From the NCBI GenBank assembly GCA_964570765.1, contig CAZMZF010000013.1, positions 1 through 64,000 on the forward strand: 64,000 bases of DNA, given 5' to 3'. The translations under genes were made by a program, and so were the position numbers. Numbering within the stretch: position 1 is the first letter of the stretch; each line of letters begins with the position of its first letter. The stretch is from CAZMZF01 sp964570765 (GTDB lineage: Bacteria; Zixibacteria; MSB-5A5; RBG-16-43-9). Positions 8,093 to 16,645 of the stretch are shown here, piece after piece. Below the pieces are notes generated by a model. It saw only the letters and a list, made by a program, of their open reading frames with translations, did no database searches and was not told the DNA's origin.

Positions 8093-9418
8093 TTAAACCC
8101 CCAATTCCCCCTTTTCATCCACCACAGACAAAATCTTCTTCAACCTTTTTACTTTCGTCTTGGTAATTTTATATCCGTTTTTAATTCTTTCCTCTGCCCT
8201 TTTACCTTTCTCATAATCATTGGTTAAAATCTTTGCCAGCTCTTCGCCCTTTTTTACCCTATTGCCAGCCTTCTTATTTATGAGAATCCCCACATCTAAA
8301 TCCACAGGAGAATCAAGCTTTATCCTGCCTGCGCCAAGTTCCACTGATGCTAATCCAACTTCTTTGGCATCTGTGAAATTTATGTAACCATTTTTATCAG
8401 ACTTAACTTCTATCTGATAATTGGTCTTGGGGAAAACGGAATAATCATCCACAAATTTTGGATCCCCTCCCTGCCTTAAGACCATTTGCTTAAATCTATT
8501 CAAACCCTCACCATTTTTGATCTTTTCTAAAAGCAGCTCCCTGCTTTTCTGAAAATTACTGGCTTTACCCCCCAGGACAAGCATATAAGAACCCAGAGCT
8601 AAAGTTACCTCTAAAAGGTCATCCGGTCCTCTCCCTTTTAAAGTCTCAACTGCTTCAATAACCTCTAAGGAATTCCCCACGGCCCTTCCCAGAGGTTCGT
8701 TCATATCAGTGATCAAGGCTACACCTTTTCTACCAGCTTTTTTACAAATCCGAATCAAATTTTGAGCTAAGGCTTTTGCATCTTCTTTTGATTCCATAAA
8801 AGCACCGTTTCCGCATTTTACATCAAAGACAATCGCATCCGTGCCAGAGGCTAATTTCTTACTCAAGATACTGGCCGTGATAAGCGGGATAGAATTAACT
8901 GTGCCAGTAACATCCCTTAAGGCATAGATTTTACCATCCGCTGGTGCTATCTCCTTTGTCTGTCCCATAATGGCAACTTGAATTTCTTTTAAACCCTCGA
9001 TAAATTCATCTATAGATAGATCTGTTCTGAAACCAGGTATAGATTCTAACTTGTCCAGAGTACCACCAGTATGGCCCAACCCTCTACCAGAGACCATTGG
9101 CACTACTACACTGCAGGAAGCAACTAATGGAGCCAGGATTAATGAGACTTTATCACCCACCCCACCGGTGCTGTGTTTGTCAACTTTTGTGCCGGGGAGA
9201 AATCCTAAATCCAGGATTTTCCCTGAGTTCATCATAATCCAGGTAAGGTTTTCGGTCTCCTCTAAATCAAAGCCCCGGATAAAGATCGCCATAAGAAAAG
9301 CAGACATCTGGTAATCCGGAATTCCTTCTGAAAGATAACCTGAGACAATAAACTCTATCTCCTGGCGGCTTAATCTTCCTCCATCTCTTTTCTTGGCTAT
9401 TATTTCTGCGGTTTTCAT
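8093..9418 (-). CDS. pdp: Pyrimidine-nucleoside (thymidine) phosphorylase
   Basis: The 441-residue enzyme phosphorolyses thymidine, deoxyuridine or uridine to a free base and (deoxy)ribose-1-phosphate. The family signature SGRGLGHTGGTLDKLE is intact near residues 110-125, and KHSTGGVGDKVSL, which binds phosphate, is also present. Length matches the 430-440 residues usual for DeoA/Pdp proteins. It is the last gene of a minus-strand deoB-cdd-deoC-pdp cluster, about 45 bp after deoC, which fits a role in nucleoside catabolism. The sequence does not tell thymidine-specific (DeoA) from broad pyrimidine (Pdp) specificity; dimeric organisation is expected for the family. Confidence 0.93.
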   Translation of the reverse strand: MKTAEIIAKKRDGGRLSRQEIEFIVSGYLSEGIPDYQMSAFLMAIFIRGFDLEETENLTWIMMNSGKILDLGFLPGTKVDKHSTGGVGDKVSLILAPLVASCSVVVPMVSGRGLGHTGGTLDKLESIPGFRTDLSIDEFIEGLKEIQVAIMGQTKEIAPADGKIYALRDVTGTVNSIPLITASILSKKLASGTDAIVFDVKCGNGAFMESKEDAKALAQNLIRICKKAGRKGVALITDMNEPLGRAVGNSLEVIEAVETLKGRGPDDLLEVTLALGSYMLVLGGKASNFQKSRELLLEKIKNGEGLNRFKQMVLRQGGDPKFVDDYSVFPKTNYQIEVKSDKNGYINFTDAKEVGLASVELGAGRIKLDSPVDLDVGILINKKAGNRVKKGEELAKILTNDYEKGKRAEERIKNGYKITKTKVKRLKKILSVVDEKGELGV

Positions 9419-9464
9419 AAAGTCCCCTCTTCAGCTTTATTCAGCTTTATGTTTTTATTTGCTC

Positions 9465-10145
9465 TTAGACTATTCCTAAATACTCTTCTATTATCTTCAC
9501 CCCTGCAGAAGTGCCGATTCTATTCGCACCTGCTTGAATTAACTCTAAGGTTTTTTTACAATCTCTGATTCCACCTGAAGCTTTAACCCCGAAATTCTCA
9601 CCTACAGCTTTTCTTAACAAAGTAACATCCTCAACTGTTGCCCCGCCTGGACCAAAACCAGTTGAGGTCTTAACGAAATGAGCTCCGCTTTCTTTTATTA
9701 TCTTTGCACCGGTGATTTTCTCCTCTGAGGTTAAAAGTGAAGTCTCCAGAATAACTTTCAAAATCTTACCCTTTCCTATGGCTTTCAAAATCAACTTTAT
9801 CTCTTTCTCTATTGAACTATGATCGCCAGATTTCAAAGCACCTACATTTATAACCATATCGATCTCCGAAGCACCATCTCTACAACCTGATTCTGCTTCT
9901 TTTGCCTTTAATTCAGATTTATTTGCCCCTAATGGAAATCCGGATACTGAACAGATCTTTACTTTTGAACCTTTTAGCTCTTCAGTAGCTAATTTAACAT
10001 AGCAGGGATTTACGCAGATTGTGGCAAATCCATATTTTATACCTTCACCACAGAGCCTTCTTATATCTTCTGGTTTTGCCTCTGGCTTCAAAAGAGTATA
10101 ATCAATCATCCGGGCTAAATTTATTTTTGCTCTACTTTTCTCCAT
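9465..10145 (-). CDS. deoC: Deoxyribose-phosphate aldolase
   Basis: This TIM-barrel aldolase cleaves 2-deoxyribose-5-phosphate to acetaldehyde and glyceraldehyde-3-phosphate. The Schiff-base lysine lies in VKTSTGFGPGGATVEDV, and the second conserved lysine in VKASGGIRD. The start is placed at the ATG at 10145 because a GGAG sits six bases before it; a longer frame from 10157 has no ribosome binding site. The resulting 226-residue length is normal. It lies between cdd and pdp in the nucleoside catabolism operon and acts on the sugar phosphate released by pdp and isomerised by deoB. Confidence 0.94.
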   Translation of the reverse strand: MEKSRAKINLARMIDYTLLKPEAKPEDIRRLCGEGIKYGFATICVNPCYVKLATEELKGSKVKICSVSGFPLGANKSELKAKEAESGCRDGASEIDMVINVGALKSGDHSSIEKEIKLILKAIGKGKILKVILETSLLTSEEKITGAKIIKESGAHFVKTSTGFGPGGATVEDVTLLRKAVGENFGVKASGGIRDCKKTLELIQAGANRIGTSAGVKIIEEYLGIV

Positions 10146-10279
10146 CCAAAACTCCATTTATTTTTTTTCATATCAAGAAACTACCATAAGGACGGATAAT
10201 AATCGGGTGGAGATAAACTCCCTATGGGGAGCTAAGCCTCCGTAGGATCGTAAGGTTTTTATCGACCATCCCTACGCGA

Positions 10280-10702
10280 CTATTTTCCTTTTCTCTTCTT
10301 GTCATAACTAAAAGGATGAGGTAATAGTTGCTTAAGAGTAAACTTCCTCACCTTCCCTTTCATATTTGAGCAGATTACTTTGATATCCGGAGAGAATTCA
10401 AATAACGCCTGCCTGCACAGACCACAGGGGGTAATCGGTTTTTCAGCAGAAGCTACAATTGCGATCTTGGTAAAATCTTTTTCCCCTGAGCTCAGGGCTT
10501 TATAAAGAGCTATCCTTTCTGCGCATACAGTTAAACCAAAAGAAGAATTCTCCAGATTAGCTCCGCTGAATACTTTTCCACTTCTGGATAATAAGGCTGC
10601 TCCCACTTTGAAATTCGAGTAGGGAGCATAAGCAGATTTCATAGCTTTTTTAGCTTCTAAGATAAGATTTTTATCCTCTGCTCTGGCTTTGCTATTTGAC
10701 AT
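10280..10702 (-). CDS. cdd: Cytidine deaminase
   Basis: This 140-residue zinc enzyme deaminates cytidine and deoxycytidine to uridine compounds for salvage or degradation. The zinc ligands are in CAERIAL and PCGLCRQ, the pattern of the small tetrameric type, with the catalytic Glu in CAE. The ATG at 10702 is chosen because GGAGG lies seven bases upstream; a longer open frame to 10777 runs through deoB coding sequence and adds residues foreign to the family. The gene overlaps the end of deoB by 11 bp, which indicates translational coupling. Its product feeds uridine to the phosphorylase two genes downstream. Confidence 0.94.
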   Translation of the reverse strand: MSNSKARAEDKNLILEAKKAMKSAYAPYSNFKVGAALLSRSGKVFSGANLENSSFGLTVCAERIALYKALSSGEKDFTKIAIVASAEKPITPCGLCRQALFEFSPDIKVICSNMKGKVRKFTLKQLLPHPFSYDKKRKGK

Positions 10703-11873
10703 AAATCTTCCTCCAGAAACTTTCACCTTTCCCTGTATCTGGCACTTTAAATATCTCTGCCAGGATTGCCGCAACATCAGAGAAACTTTTTCTGACTCCT
10801 AAATCTATCCCTTTTTTTATTTTCTCACCATAGATTAAAAGGGGAACATGCTCTCTGGAATGGTTAGTGCTGGGAGTAGTGGGGTCACATCCATGATCTG
10901 CAGTGATGATAAGCAAATCCTCAGGTTTAAGTAAATCTAACACCTCTTTTAATCTTCTATCAAACTCCTCTAATCCTTTAGCAAAACCCTTAAAATCATT
11001 TCTGTGTCCCCAGAGCATATCGAAATCAATCAGATTGATAAAGATCAAACCTTTTTTTTCTTCTTTCATGGCTTCAATCAATCTCTCCATCCCATGCCTA
11101 TTATCTACAGTATGAATAGATTCAGAAAGACCTCTTCCTGCAAAAAGGTCCTCTATTTTACCTATACCTATTACCTTGTTCCCGTTCTCCTTTAATATAT
11201 CTAAAATCGTTTTTTCTGGAGGAGGCAGAGAAAAATCTTTTCTTCCCACTGTCCTTTTAAAAGACCCAAGTTTCCCCTCAAACGGTCTGGCAATAACCCT
11301 GGCAACTCCATTTTCACCGGTGAGGATTTCCCTGGCTATAAGACAAAATCTATATAATCTATTCACCGGGATTTTATCCTCATGTGCTGCGATCTGGAAA
11401 ACACTATCTGCTGAAGTATAAACGATAGGTTTACCGGTTCTGAGATGTTCCTTACCTAATTCTTTTATAATCTCAGTGCCGGAGGCTGCTTTATTACCTA
11501 AAACTTCTATGCCGATTGCCTTCTCAAATATATGAATTATTTTTTCTGGAAAACCATCTGGATAGACCGGAAAAGGTTTTTTTAAAATTACTCCAGCTAT
11601 TTCCCAGTGACCAGTAGTACTATCTTTTCCAGGCGATAACTCTCCCATTTTACCATAACAGGCTAAAGGAGATTTCTGAGGTAAAACCCCCATAATTGGT
11701 TCTATATTTCCCAGACCTAACTTTTCTAAATTAGGGAGATTCAATCCACCTACTTTTTTTGCAGTATTCCCTAAGGTATTTGAGCCCTGGTCATTATATT
11801 TAAAAGCATCTGGAAGTTCTCCAATCCCGCAGGAATCAAGCACAATCAAGATTACCCTTTTAATCTTTTTCAT
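10692..11873 (-). CDS. deoB: Phosphopentomutase
   Basis: The 393-residue alkaline-phosphatase-superfamily enzyme interconverts (deoxy)ribose-1-phosphate and -5-phosphate. The N-terminal metal site is VILIVLDSCGIGELPDA and the C-terminal one is ITADHGCDPTT with NHSREHVPLL; the GKDSTTGHWEI segment carries the phosphothreonine region. Length matches the family. It is the first gene of the deoB-cdd-deoC-pdp operon, so the pathway from pyrimidine nucleosides to glyceraldehyde-3-phosphate and acetaldehyde is complete here. No purine nucleoside phosphorylase is in the cluster. The ATG at 11873 lacks a strong ribosome binding site. Confidence 0.95.
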   Translation of the reverse strand: MKKIKRVILIVLDSCGIGELPDAFKYNDQGSNTLGNTAKKVGGLNLPNLEKLGLGNIEPIMGVLPQKSPLACYGKMGELSPGKDSTTGHWEIAGVILKKPFPVYPDGFPEKIIHIFEKAIGIEVLGNKAASGTEIIKELGKEHLRTGKPIVYTSADSVFQIAAHEDKIPVNRLYRFCLIAREILTGENGVARVIARPFEGKLGSFKRTVGRKDFSLPPPEKTILDILKENGNKVIGIGKIEDLFAGRGLSESIHTVDNRHGMERLIEAMKEEKKGLIFINLIDFDMLWGHRNDFKGFAKGLEEFDRRLKEVLDLLKPEDLLIITADHGCDPTTPSTNHSREHVPLLIYGEKIKKGIDLGVRKSFSDVAAILAEIFKVPDTGKGESFWRKIYVK

Positions 11874-11937
11874 GTGGAACTATTTTCAGTTTAAAATCGA
11901 TTTTTTTCAGTTATCATTTAGCATTATTCTTTTCGTA

Positions 11938-12133
11938 GGGCAACCCTTTAGGGTTGCTTTAAAAAACGAGATAATATCTGCAAGGCTAATCCGCCAGAGG
12001 CGCTACTGTAATTGCAAGACCCCTACGGGAGCGAAGCAATCCGTTTACTTTATATATACAGATTGCTTCGTCGTCATCGTAGGGAGATTTCTCACAATGA
12101 TACTCTGTAGGGGCACGGCATGCCGTGCCCTTA
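11938..12133. repeat. Intergenic palindrome block upstream of deoB
   Basis: The gap holds GGGCAACCC-TTTA-GGGTTGC at 11938-11957, a degenerate copy of the GACGAAGCAATC...GATTGCTTCGTC element at about 11985-12085, and a perfect 20-bp palindrome GGGCACGGCATGCCGTGCCC at 12111-12130. No gene is supported here. Confidence 0.65.
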
Positions 12134-12162
12134 TAGTTATTTTGCGATGTGTTTCTACCATC

Positions 12163-12831
12163 TTATTTTAAAAATTTCCAGGATTCCAGCATCTTGGAGC
12201 ATTCCTTTTCGCTCACAGAAAAATATTCCCTTTCACCGGTAAGCTGGATGATATAAAGGTTATTCCCTTTTTTCAGAACCACCACCTCACCGATGAAATA
12301 ATCCTCCTTGGTAACCATAGTGCTCTTGTCGGGACCATAACGAGCAGATGGGTCTACAACATTCCTTAAGTAGCTTTTTTTATAACCAAATACTTTTCCC
12401 AGAACACTATCCAGCGCAATATTTGCTGTACTAACCAGTTCATAGTTAGTTAATACCTCCAGCTTCATCAGATATTCATTTTTATTCCTGAAATTCCCCT
12501 TATCTTTTATCAGGCTATTCTCGATCTCCTGAAGAGGTAATGAAGTAGTATCCGCGAAGATGAGAATGGTAGGGATGAGCCTTTCCTCCTCAATCAGAGT
12601 AGAGCTCTTATCAACTGCATAGTTTTTCTTGATTAGGGTGCTCCGGATTAAAGAGGGTTCTTTTTCCAATTTCACCTTCCAGTTGGATAAAACATTTAAC
12701 CTGTAACCGAATTTCTGATCTATCAGGGTATCATTTTCCATTTTACCAGTTTTTTCTTCTTTAGCCTGGGAAATTTCAAAAAGAAAGATTAAAAGAAAAA
12801 CGAAAAAGGTTATTGAAACTATTTTTTTCAC
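12163..12831 (-). CDS. Exported protein of unknown function
   Basis: I do not recognise this 222-residue protein. A start at GTG 12831 is preferred over the longer frame from 12915 because AAAGGAGGA precedes it by a good distance and the protein then begins directly with a signal peptide (VKKIVSITFFVFLLIFLFE). The mature part opens with a FGYRLNVLSNWKVKLEKEP segment that recalls PsbP/DUF1795-like secreted domains, but the match is weak. It is predicted periplasmic or extracellular. It stands alone between palindromic repeats, downstream of the FG-GAP gene on the same strand. Confidence 0.65.
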   Translation of the reverse strand: MKKIVSITFFVFLLIFLFEISQAKEEKTGKMENDTLIDQKFGYRLNVLSNWKVKLEKEPSLIRSTLIKKNYAVDKSSTLIEEERLIPTILIFADTTSLPLQEIENSLIKDKGNFRNKNEYLMKLEVLTNYELVSTANIALDSVLGKVFGYKKSYLRNVVDPSARYGPDKSTMVTKEDYFIGEVVVLKKGNNLYIIQLTGEREYFSVSEKECSKMLESWKFLK

Positions 12832-13112
12832 GCTTCCTCCTTTTTCAGGGTTTACTATATATAAAAAATTCTTCTTCTTAATGCAAATACTTTTTTTAGA
12901 GCTCAAATGTTTCAAAAATCATTACTTAATATTTATCAATCAGAGATAAGTCTATGAATATCAATAAATTATGCAAAAATTATAACCATGCCCACCATAT
13001 CTGGGGTCAGGGGAAAACTCTAATTCTCACAACAAGTTAAGACAATTGACTCTATACCTATAAAATATTTATGAAATAGTAAAAATTGAAGATATGTAGA
13101 AGAGAACTGCCG

Positions 13113-13238
13113 GGGCGTATTGCAATACGTCCCTATATCTCCCTTTAAAAATAGTAGGGGCACGGCGTGCCGTGCCCCTATAGTCGTTCTGAAATCTTAA
13201 TTTGAATCTTTGTAGGGGTTCAAAATTTTGAACCCCTA
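13113..13238. repeat. Three palindromes in the 12832-13255 gap
   Basis: The palindromes are 13113-13133 (GGACGTATT-like arms around TGCAA), 13155-13180 (TAGGGGCACGGC arms, loop GT, perfect) and 13213-13238 (26-bp perfect palindrome with arms TAGGGGTTCAAAA). The conserved TAGGGG outer arm with changing inner sequence is clear from the last two. Apart from these the gap carries nothing recognisable. Confidence 0.8.
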
Positions 13239-13255
13239 ACTTACTTTACATTAGC

Positions 13256-16024
13256 TCAACAAACTGGAGGCGGACCTCCTTTGAATAAGTAATTTATCAA
13301 ATAGACTACATCAGAAACTGAGATACTTCCATCCCCATTAGCGTCTGCGCAAGAAAGATACGGATTACACTGAGGAGCAGGACCTCCTTTAAACAGATAG
13401 TTGATATGGTAGACTACATCCGAGACTGAAATTTTGGCATCAGCGTTCACATCGCCACAGAGGTAAAGCACATGGCATGCATAAGCATAGGCTCGACCAG
13501 CAGCAGTACCTCCTGCATCATTTCCGCTTGCACCAACGATCAGGTCATCATATCCATCATTGTTCACATCACCTGCTCCGGAAACCGAAACTCCGAAGTG
13601 GTCGGCCGCAGCCTCTCCGTTGAAAGTGTAAAGAAGTGCTCCGGTCTGACCAGAATAGACATAGGCTCGACCAGCGTCCCAACCTCCCGAATCATTCGCC
13701 CATGCTCCCACGAGCAGGTCAGCATATCCATCACCATTTACATCACCTGCTCCGGAAACCGAAACTCCGAACAAGTCGGTGTAAGCTTCTCCGGTGAAAG
13801 TGTGAAGAAGTCCTCCGGTCTGACCAGAATAGACATAGGCTCGACCAGTACGAGTAGTTGCCCAATCATCCTCACATGCTCCCACGATCAGGTCAGCATA
13901 TCCATCCTTGTTTACATCACCTGCTCCGGAAACCGACCCTCCGAACCCGTCGGACATACCTCCGATGAAAGTGTGGAGAAGACCGCCGGTCTTTCCAGAA
14001 TAGACATAGGCTCGACCAATACCACTAGCTCCCACGAAGACTGCTCCCACGATCAGGTCGGCATATCCATCATTGTTTATATCACCTGCTCCGGAAACCG
14101 AAACTCCTAAGCCGTCGCCTGCAGCCTCTCCGGTGAAAGTGTGAAGAAGTCCTCCGGTCTGACCAGAATAGACATAGGCTCGACCAGCATTAGTACCTCC
14201 CGCATCATTATCGCGTGCTCCCACGACCAGGTCAGCATATGCATCACCATTTACATCACCTGTTCCGGAAACCGAATAGCCGAAGTGGTCGGCCACAGCC
14301 TCTCCGGTGAAAGTGTAAAGAAGTCCTCCGGTTCGACCAGAATAGACATAGGCTCGACCAGCTTCAGGTTTAGTACCTCCCGCATCACTTCTCCATGCTC
14401 CCACGATCAGGTCAGCATATCCATCCTTGTTTACATCACCTGCTCCGGAAACCGAAAATCCGAAGAAGTCGACCTCAGCCTCTCCGGTGAAAGTGTAAAG
14501 AAGACCTCCCGTCTTTCCAGAATAGACATAGGCTCGCCCAGCATTAGTTTTAGTACCTCCCGCATCATTTAAGTATGCTCCCACGATCAGGTCAGGATAT
14601 CCATCACCATTTACATCACCTGCTCCGGAAACCGAAACTCCGAACTCGTCTCCCGCAGCCTCTCCGGTGAAAGTGTAAAGCGCTTGGTAAGGGCAGCGCT
14701 CTTGACAAGAGAAAACATAGGCTCGACCAGCATCAGTACCTCCCGCGAAGGTTGCTCCCACGATCATGTCAGCATATCCACCATTGTTTACATCACCTAC
14801 TCCGGAAACCGACCATCCGAAGTGGTCGTACGCAGCCTCTCCGGTGAAAGTGTAAAGAAGTCCTCCGGTCTTTCCAGAATAGACATAGGCTCGACCAGCA
14901 TCAGTACTTCCCCAATCATTCCCGGGTGCTCCCAAGATCAGGTCAGCAAATCCATCATTGTTTACATCACCTGCTCCGGAAACCGAAAATCCGAAGTGGT
15001 CGACCGCAGCCTCTCCGGTGAAAGTGTAAAGAAGACCTCCGGTTTTTCCAGAATAGACATAGGCTCGCCCAGCATCAGTTTTAGTACCTCCCGCATCATT
15101 TAAGTATGCTCCCACGATCATGTCAGGATATCCATCACCATTTACATCACCTGCTCCGGAAACCGAATGACCGAAATAGTCGTACGCAGCCGCTCCGGTG
15201 AAAGTGTAAAGAAGTCCTCCGGTCTTTCCAGAATAGACATAGGCTCGACCAGCATCAGTACTTCTCCAATCATTCCCGGGTGCTCCCACGATCAGGTCAG
15301 CATATCCATTACTGTCTACATCACCTGCTCCGGAAACCGAAGCTCCGAAGTTATCGCCTGCAGCCTCTCCGGTGAAAGTGTAAAGAAGTCCTCCGGTCTT
15401 TCCAGAATAGACATAGGCTCGACCAGCACCATTCCCGACTGCTCCCACGATCAGGTCAGCATATCCATCATTGTTTACATCATCTGCTCCGGAAACCGAA
15501 ACTCCGAAGTTGTCGCCCGCAGCATATCCGGTGAAAGTGTGCAGAAGTCCTCCGGTCTTTCCAGAATAGACATAGGCTCGACCAGCAAGATTACCTCCCG
15601 CATCATTATACGGTGCTCCCACGATCAGGTCAGCATATCCATCATTGTTTATATCACCTGCTCCGGAAACCGAAATTCCGAACACGTCGTTCGCAGCCTC
15701 CCCGGTGAAAGTGTAAAGAAGTCCTCCGGTCTTTCCAGAATAGACATAGGCTTCACCAGCATCAGTACCTCCCAACTTAAATGTGTATGTTCCCACGATC
15801 AGGTCAGGATATCCATCATTGTTTACATCACCTGCTCCGGAAACCGAATAGCCGAACCAGTTGCCCGCAGCCGCTCCGGTGAAAGTGTAAAGCTGACTAT
15901 AGGTACATTGTGACCACACTTGGGGCGCTGTGCTAAGCCACAACACAAAAGTCATTATTACCAGCACCCAAACAGGCTTCAGACAAATAGCGCCAAAAAA
16001 GCTCTCATCTTTCAGCATTGTCAT
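13256..16024 (-). CDS. Secreted FG-GAP propeller protein with dockerin tail
   Basis: The 922-residue protein has an N-terminal signal sequence ending near PQVWS, then 14 consecutive FG-GAP repeats of about 50-63 residues. Each carries a DVNNDGYADLIVGA-like calcium loop and an AGRAYVYSGKTGGLL segment. Repeats 1-7 and 8-14 look like two separate seven-bladed propellers: repeat 7 ends in the divergent CQERCPYQALYTFTG linker, which resembles the N-terminal CTYSQLYTFTG, and repeat 14 ends in a similar Cys-containing linker. The C-terminus holds two dockerin-like repeats (GDVNADAKISVSDVVYHINY and DANGDGSISVSDVVYLINY). A cell-surface adhesion or scaffold role is likely by analogy with integrin alpha propellers. 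It has its own promoter at 16282. Confidence 0.88.
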   Translation of the reverse strand: MTMLKDESFFGAICLKPVWVLVIMTFVLWLSTAPQVWSQCTYSQLYTFTGAAAGNWFGYSVSGAGDVNNDGYPDLIVGTYTFKLGGTDAGEAYVYSGKTGGLLYTFTGEAANDVFGISVSGAGDINNDGYADLIVGAPYNDAGGNLAGRAYVYSGKTGGLLHTFTGYAAGDNFGVSVSGADDVNNDGYADLIVGAVGNGAGRAYVYSGKTGGLLYTFTGEAAGDNFGASVSGAGDVDSNGYADLIVGAPGNDWRSTDAGRAYVYSGKTGGLLYTFTGAAAYDYFGHSVSGAGDVNGDGYPDMIVGAYLNDAGGTKTDAGRAYVYSGKTGGLLYTFTGEAAVDHFGFSVSGAGDVNNDGFADLILGAPGNDWGSTDAGRAYVYSGKTGGLLYTFTGEAAYDHFGWSVSGVGDVNNGGYADMIVGATFAGGTDAGRAYVFSCQERCPYQALYTFTGEAAGDEFGVSVSGAGDVNGDGYPDLIVGAYLNDAGGTKTNAGRAYVYSGKTGGLLYTFTGEAEVDFFGFSVSGAGDVNKDGYADLIVGAWRSDAGGTKPEAGRAYVYSGRTGGLLYTFTGEAVADHFGYSVSGTGDVNGDAYADLVVGARDNDAGGTNAGRAYVYSGQTGGLLHTFTGEAAGDGLGVSVSGAGDINNDGYADLIVGAVFVGASGIGRAYVYSGKTGGLLHTFIGGMSDGFGGSVSGAGDVNKDGYADLIVGACEDDWATTRTGRAYVYSGQTGGLLHTFTGEAYTDLFGVSVSGAGDVNGDGYADLLVGAWANDSGGWDAGRAYVYSGQTGALLYTFNGEAAADHFGVSVSGAGDVNNDGYDDLIVGASGNDAGGTAAGRAYAYACHVLYLCGDVNADAKISVSDVVYHINYLFKGGPAPQCNPYLSCADANGDGSISVSDVVYLINYLFKGGPPPVC

Positions 16025-16098
16025 AGAACCTCCTTTTGTTCTTTCTTCATTTACAGTAGCTCTTTGTAATCAAAGCCCCATTCACTAAGTAATACCCC

Positions 16099-16125
16099 TT
16101 ACCTGAAAGGCATACCCACCTCCTT
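16099..16125 (-). promoter_or_regulatory. Leader mini-ORF with strong SD before the FG-GAP gene
   Basis: AAGGAGGTG (16125-16117) precedes an ATG at 16113 that opens a four-codon frame ending with TAA at 16099, followed by GGGG. The true start at 16024 has its own AAAGGAGG. This is the third instance of the leader seen at 5024 and 191. Confidence 0.45.
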
Positions 16126-16281
16126 GGGTTTGAATAAATGTGGTTAATAGACGAAATTTGAATGTTTATTAGGTTTAGCAATATTGCACTTCCTCCGAGC
16201 AGCAAGGTTGCTGAAAAATTACCGCCAGATAGAAGCATCCCCGTCCATTAATAAATTGGATACAATAGAATATACCTTTTT

Positions 16282-16310
16282 AATTTAGTAATTATTCCCC
16301 CTAATGTCAA
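16282..16310 (-). promoter_or_regulatory. Sigma-70-type promoter of the FG-GAP gene
   Basis: On the minus strand TTGACA (16310-16305) and TAAATT (16287-16282) are 17 bp apart. The predicted leader is about 250 nt long. Confidence 0.6.
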
Positions 16311-16550
16311 GGATATTTTACCCTAAAAAAATTTATTTTCAAACTGCCTTATGCAACAATGTTAGAACTTTTTAATTAACCAAATGGTCTAGTAACCCCC
16401 CCTCTTTCTCAACTAGGAGGCAGAAGAAAAGTTCTAAAGCTGTCCCAGACTTCCTACAAAAGAATATGTCCCCCAACTTGGGGCAAGGTGGGGATACCGT
16501 TTCTATTCATCTAACTAAAACGAGCCAATTAATTAGGCAACTACGGTTTT

Positions 16551-16627
16551 GCGTTGGTCAGGAGACCAACGCCGAGCTTAAGCTATATTAAAAACCACTG
16601 CTTTTCGTTGGTGTCCTCACCAACGAA
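16551..16627. repeat. Two CGTTGG/CCAACG palindromes
   Basis: GCGTTGGTC-AGGA-GACCAACGC (16551-16572) and TTCGTTGGTG-TCCT-CACCAACGAA (16604-16627) are both perfect, with complementary AGGA/TCCT loops. The second is a sibling of the element at 3042. The rest of 16311-16645 holds no gene. Confidence 0.75.
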
Positions 16628-16645
16628 GAGCAGGATATTTTCAAA

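Noticed and set aside
10703..10777. Longer N-terminus for cytidine deaminase
   Set aside because: It would be encoded by deoB sequence, adds residues foreign to the family and lacks a ribosome binding site, while the ATG at 10702 has GGAGG at the right distance.
13472..15913. Long plus-strand open frames opposite the FG-GAP gene
   Set aside because: They are antisense shadows of the tandem repeats; they repeat with the same period, lack ribosome binding sites and encode low-complexity Ser/Ile-rich sequence.
16047..16238. 63-codon frame in the leader of the FG-GAP gene
   Set aside because: It lies entirely within the predicted 5' untranslated region, has only a weak GGGG-type SD and no similarity to known proteins. 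The mini-ORF with the strong SD inside it is a better candidate.
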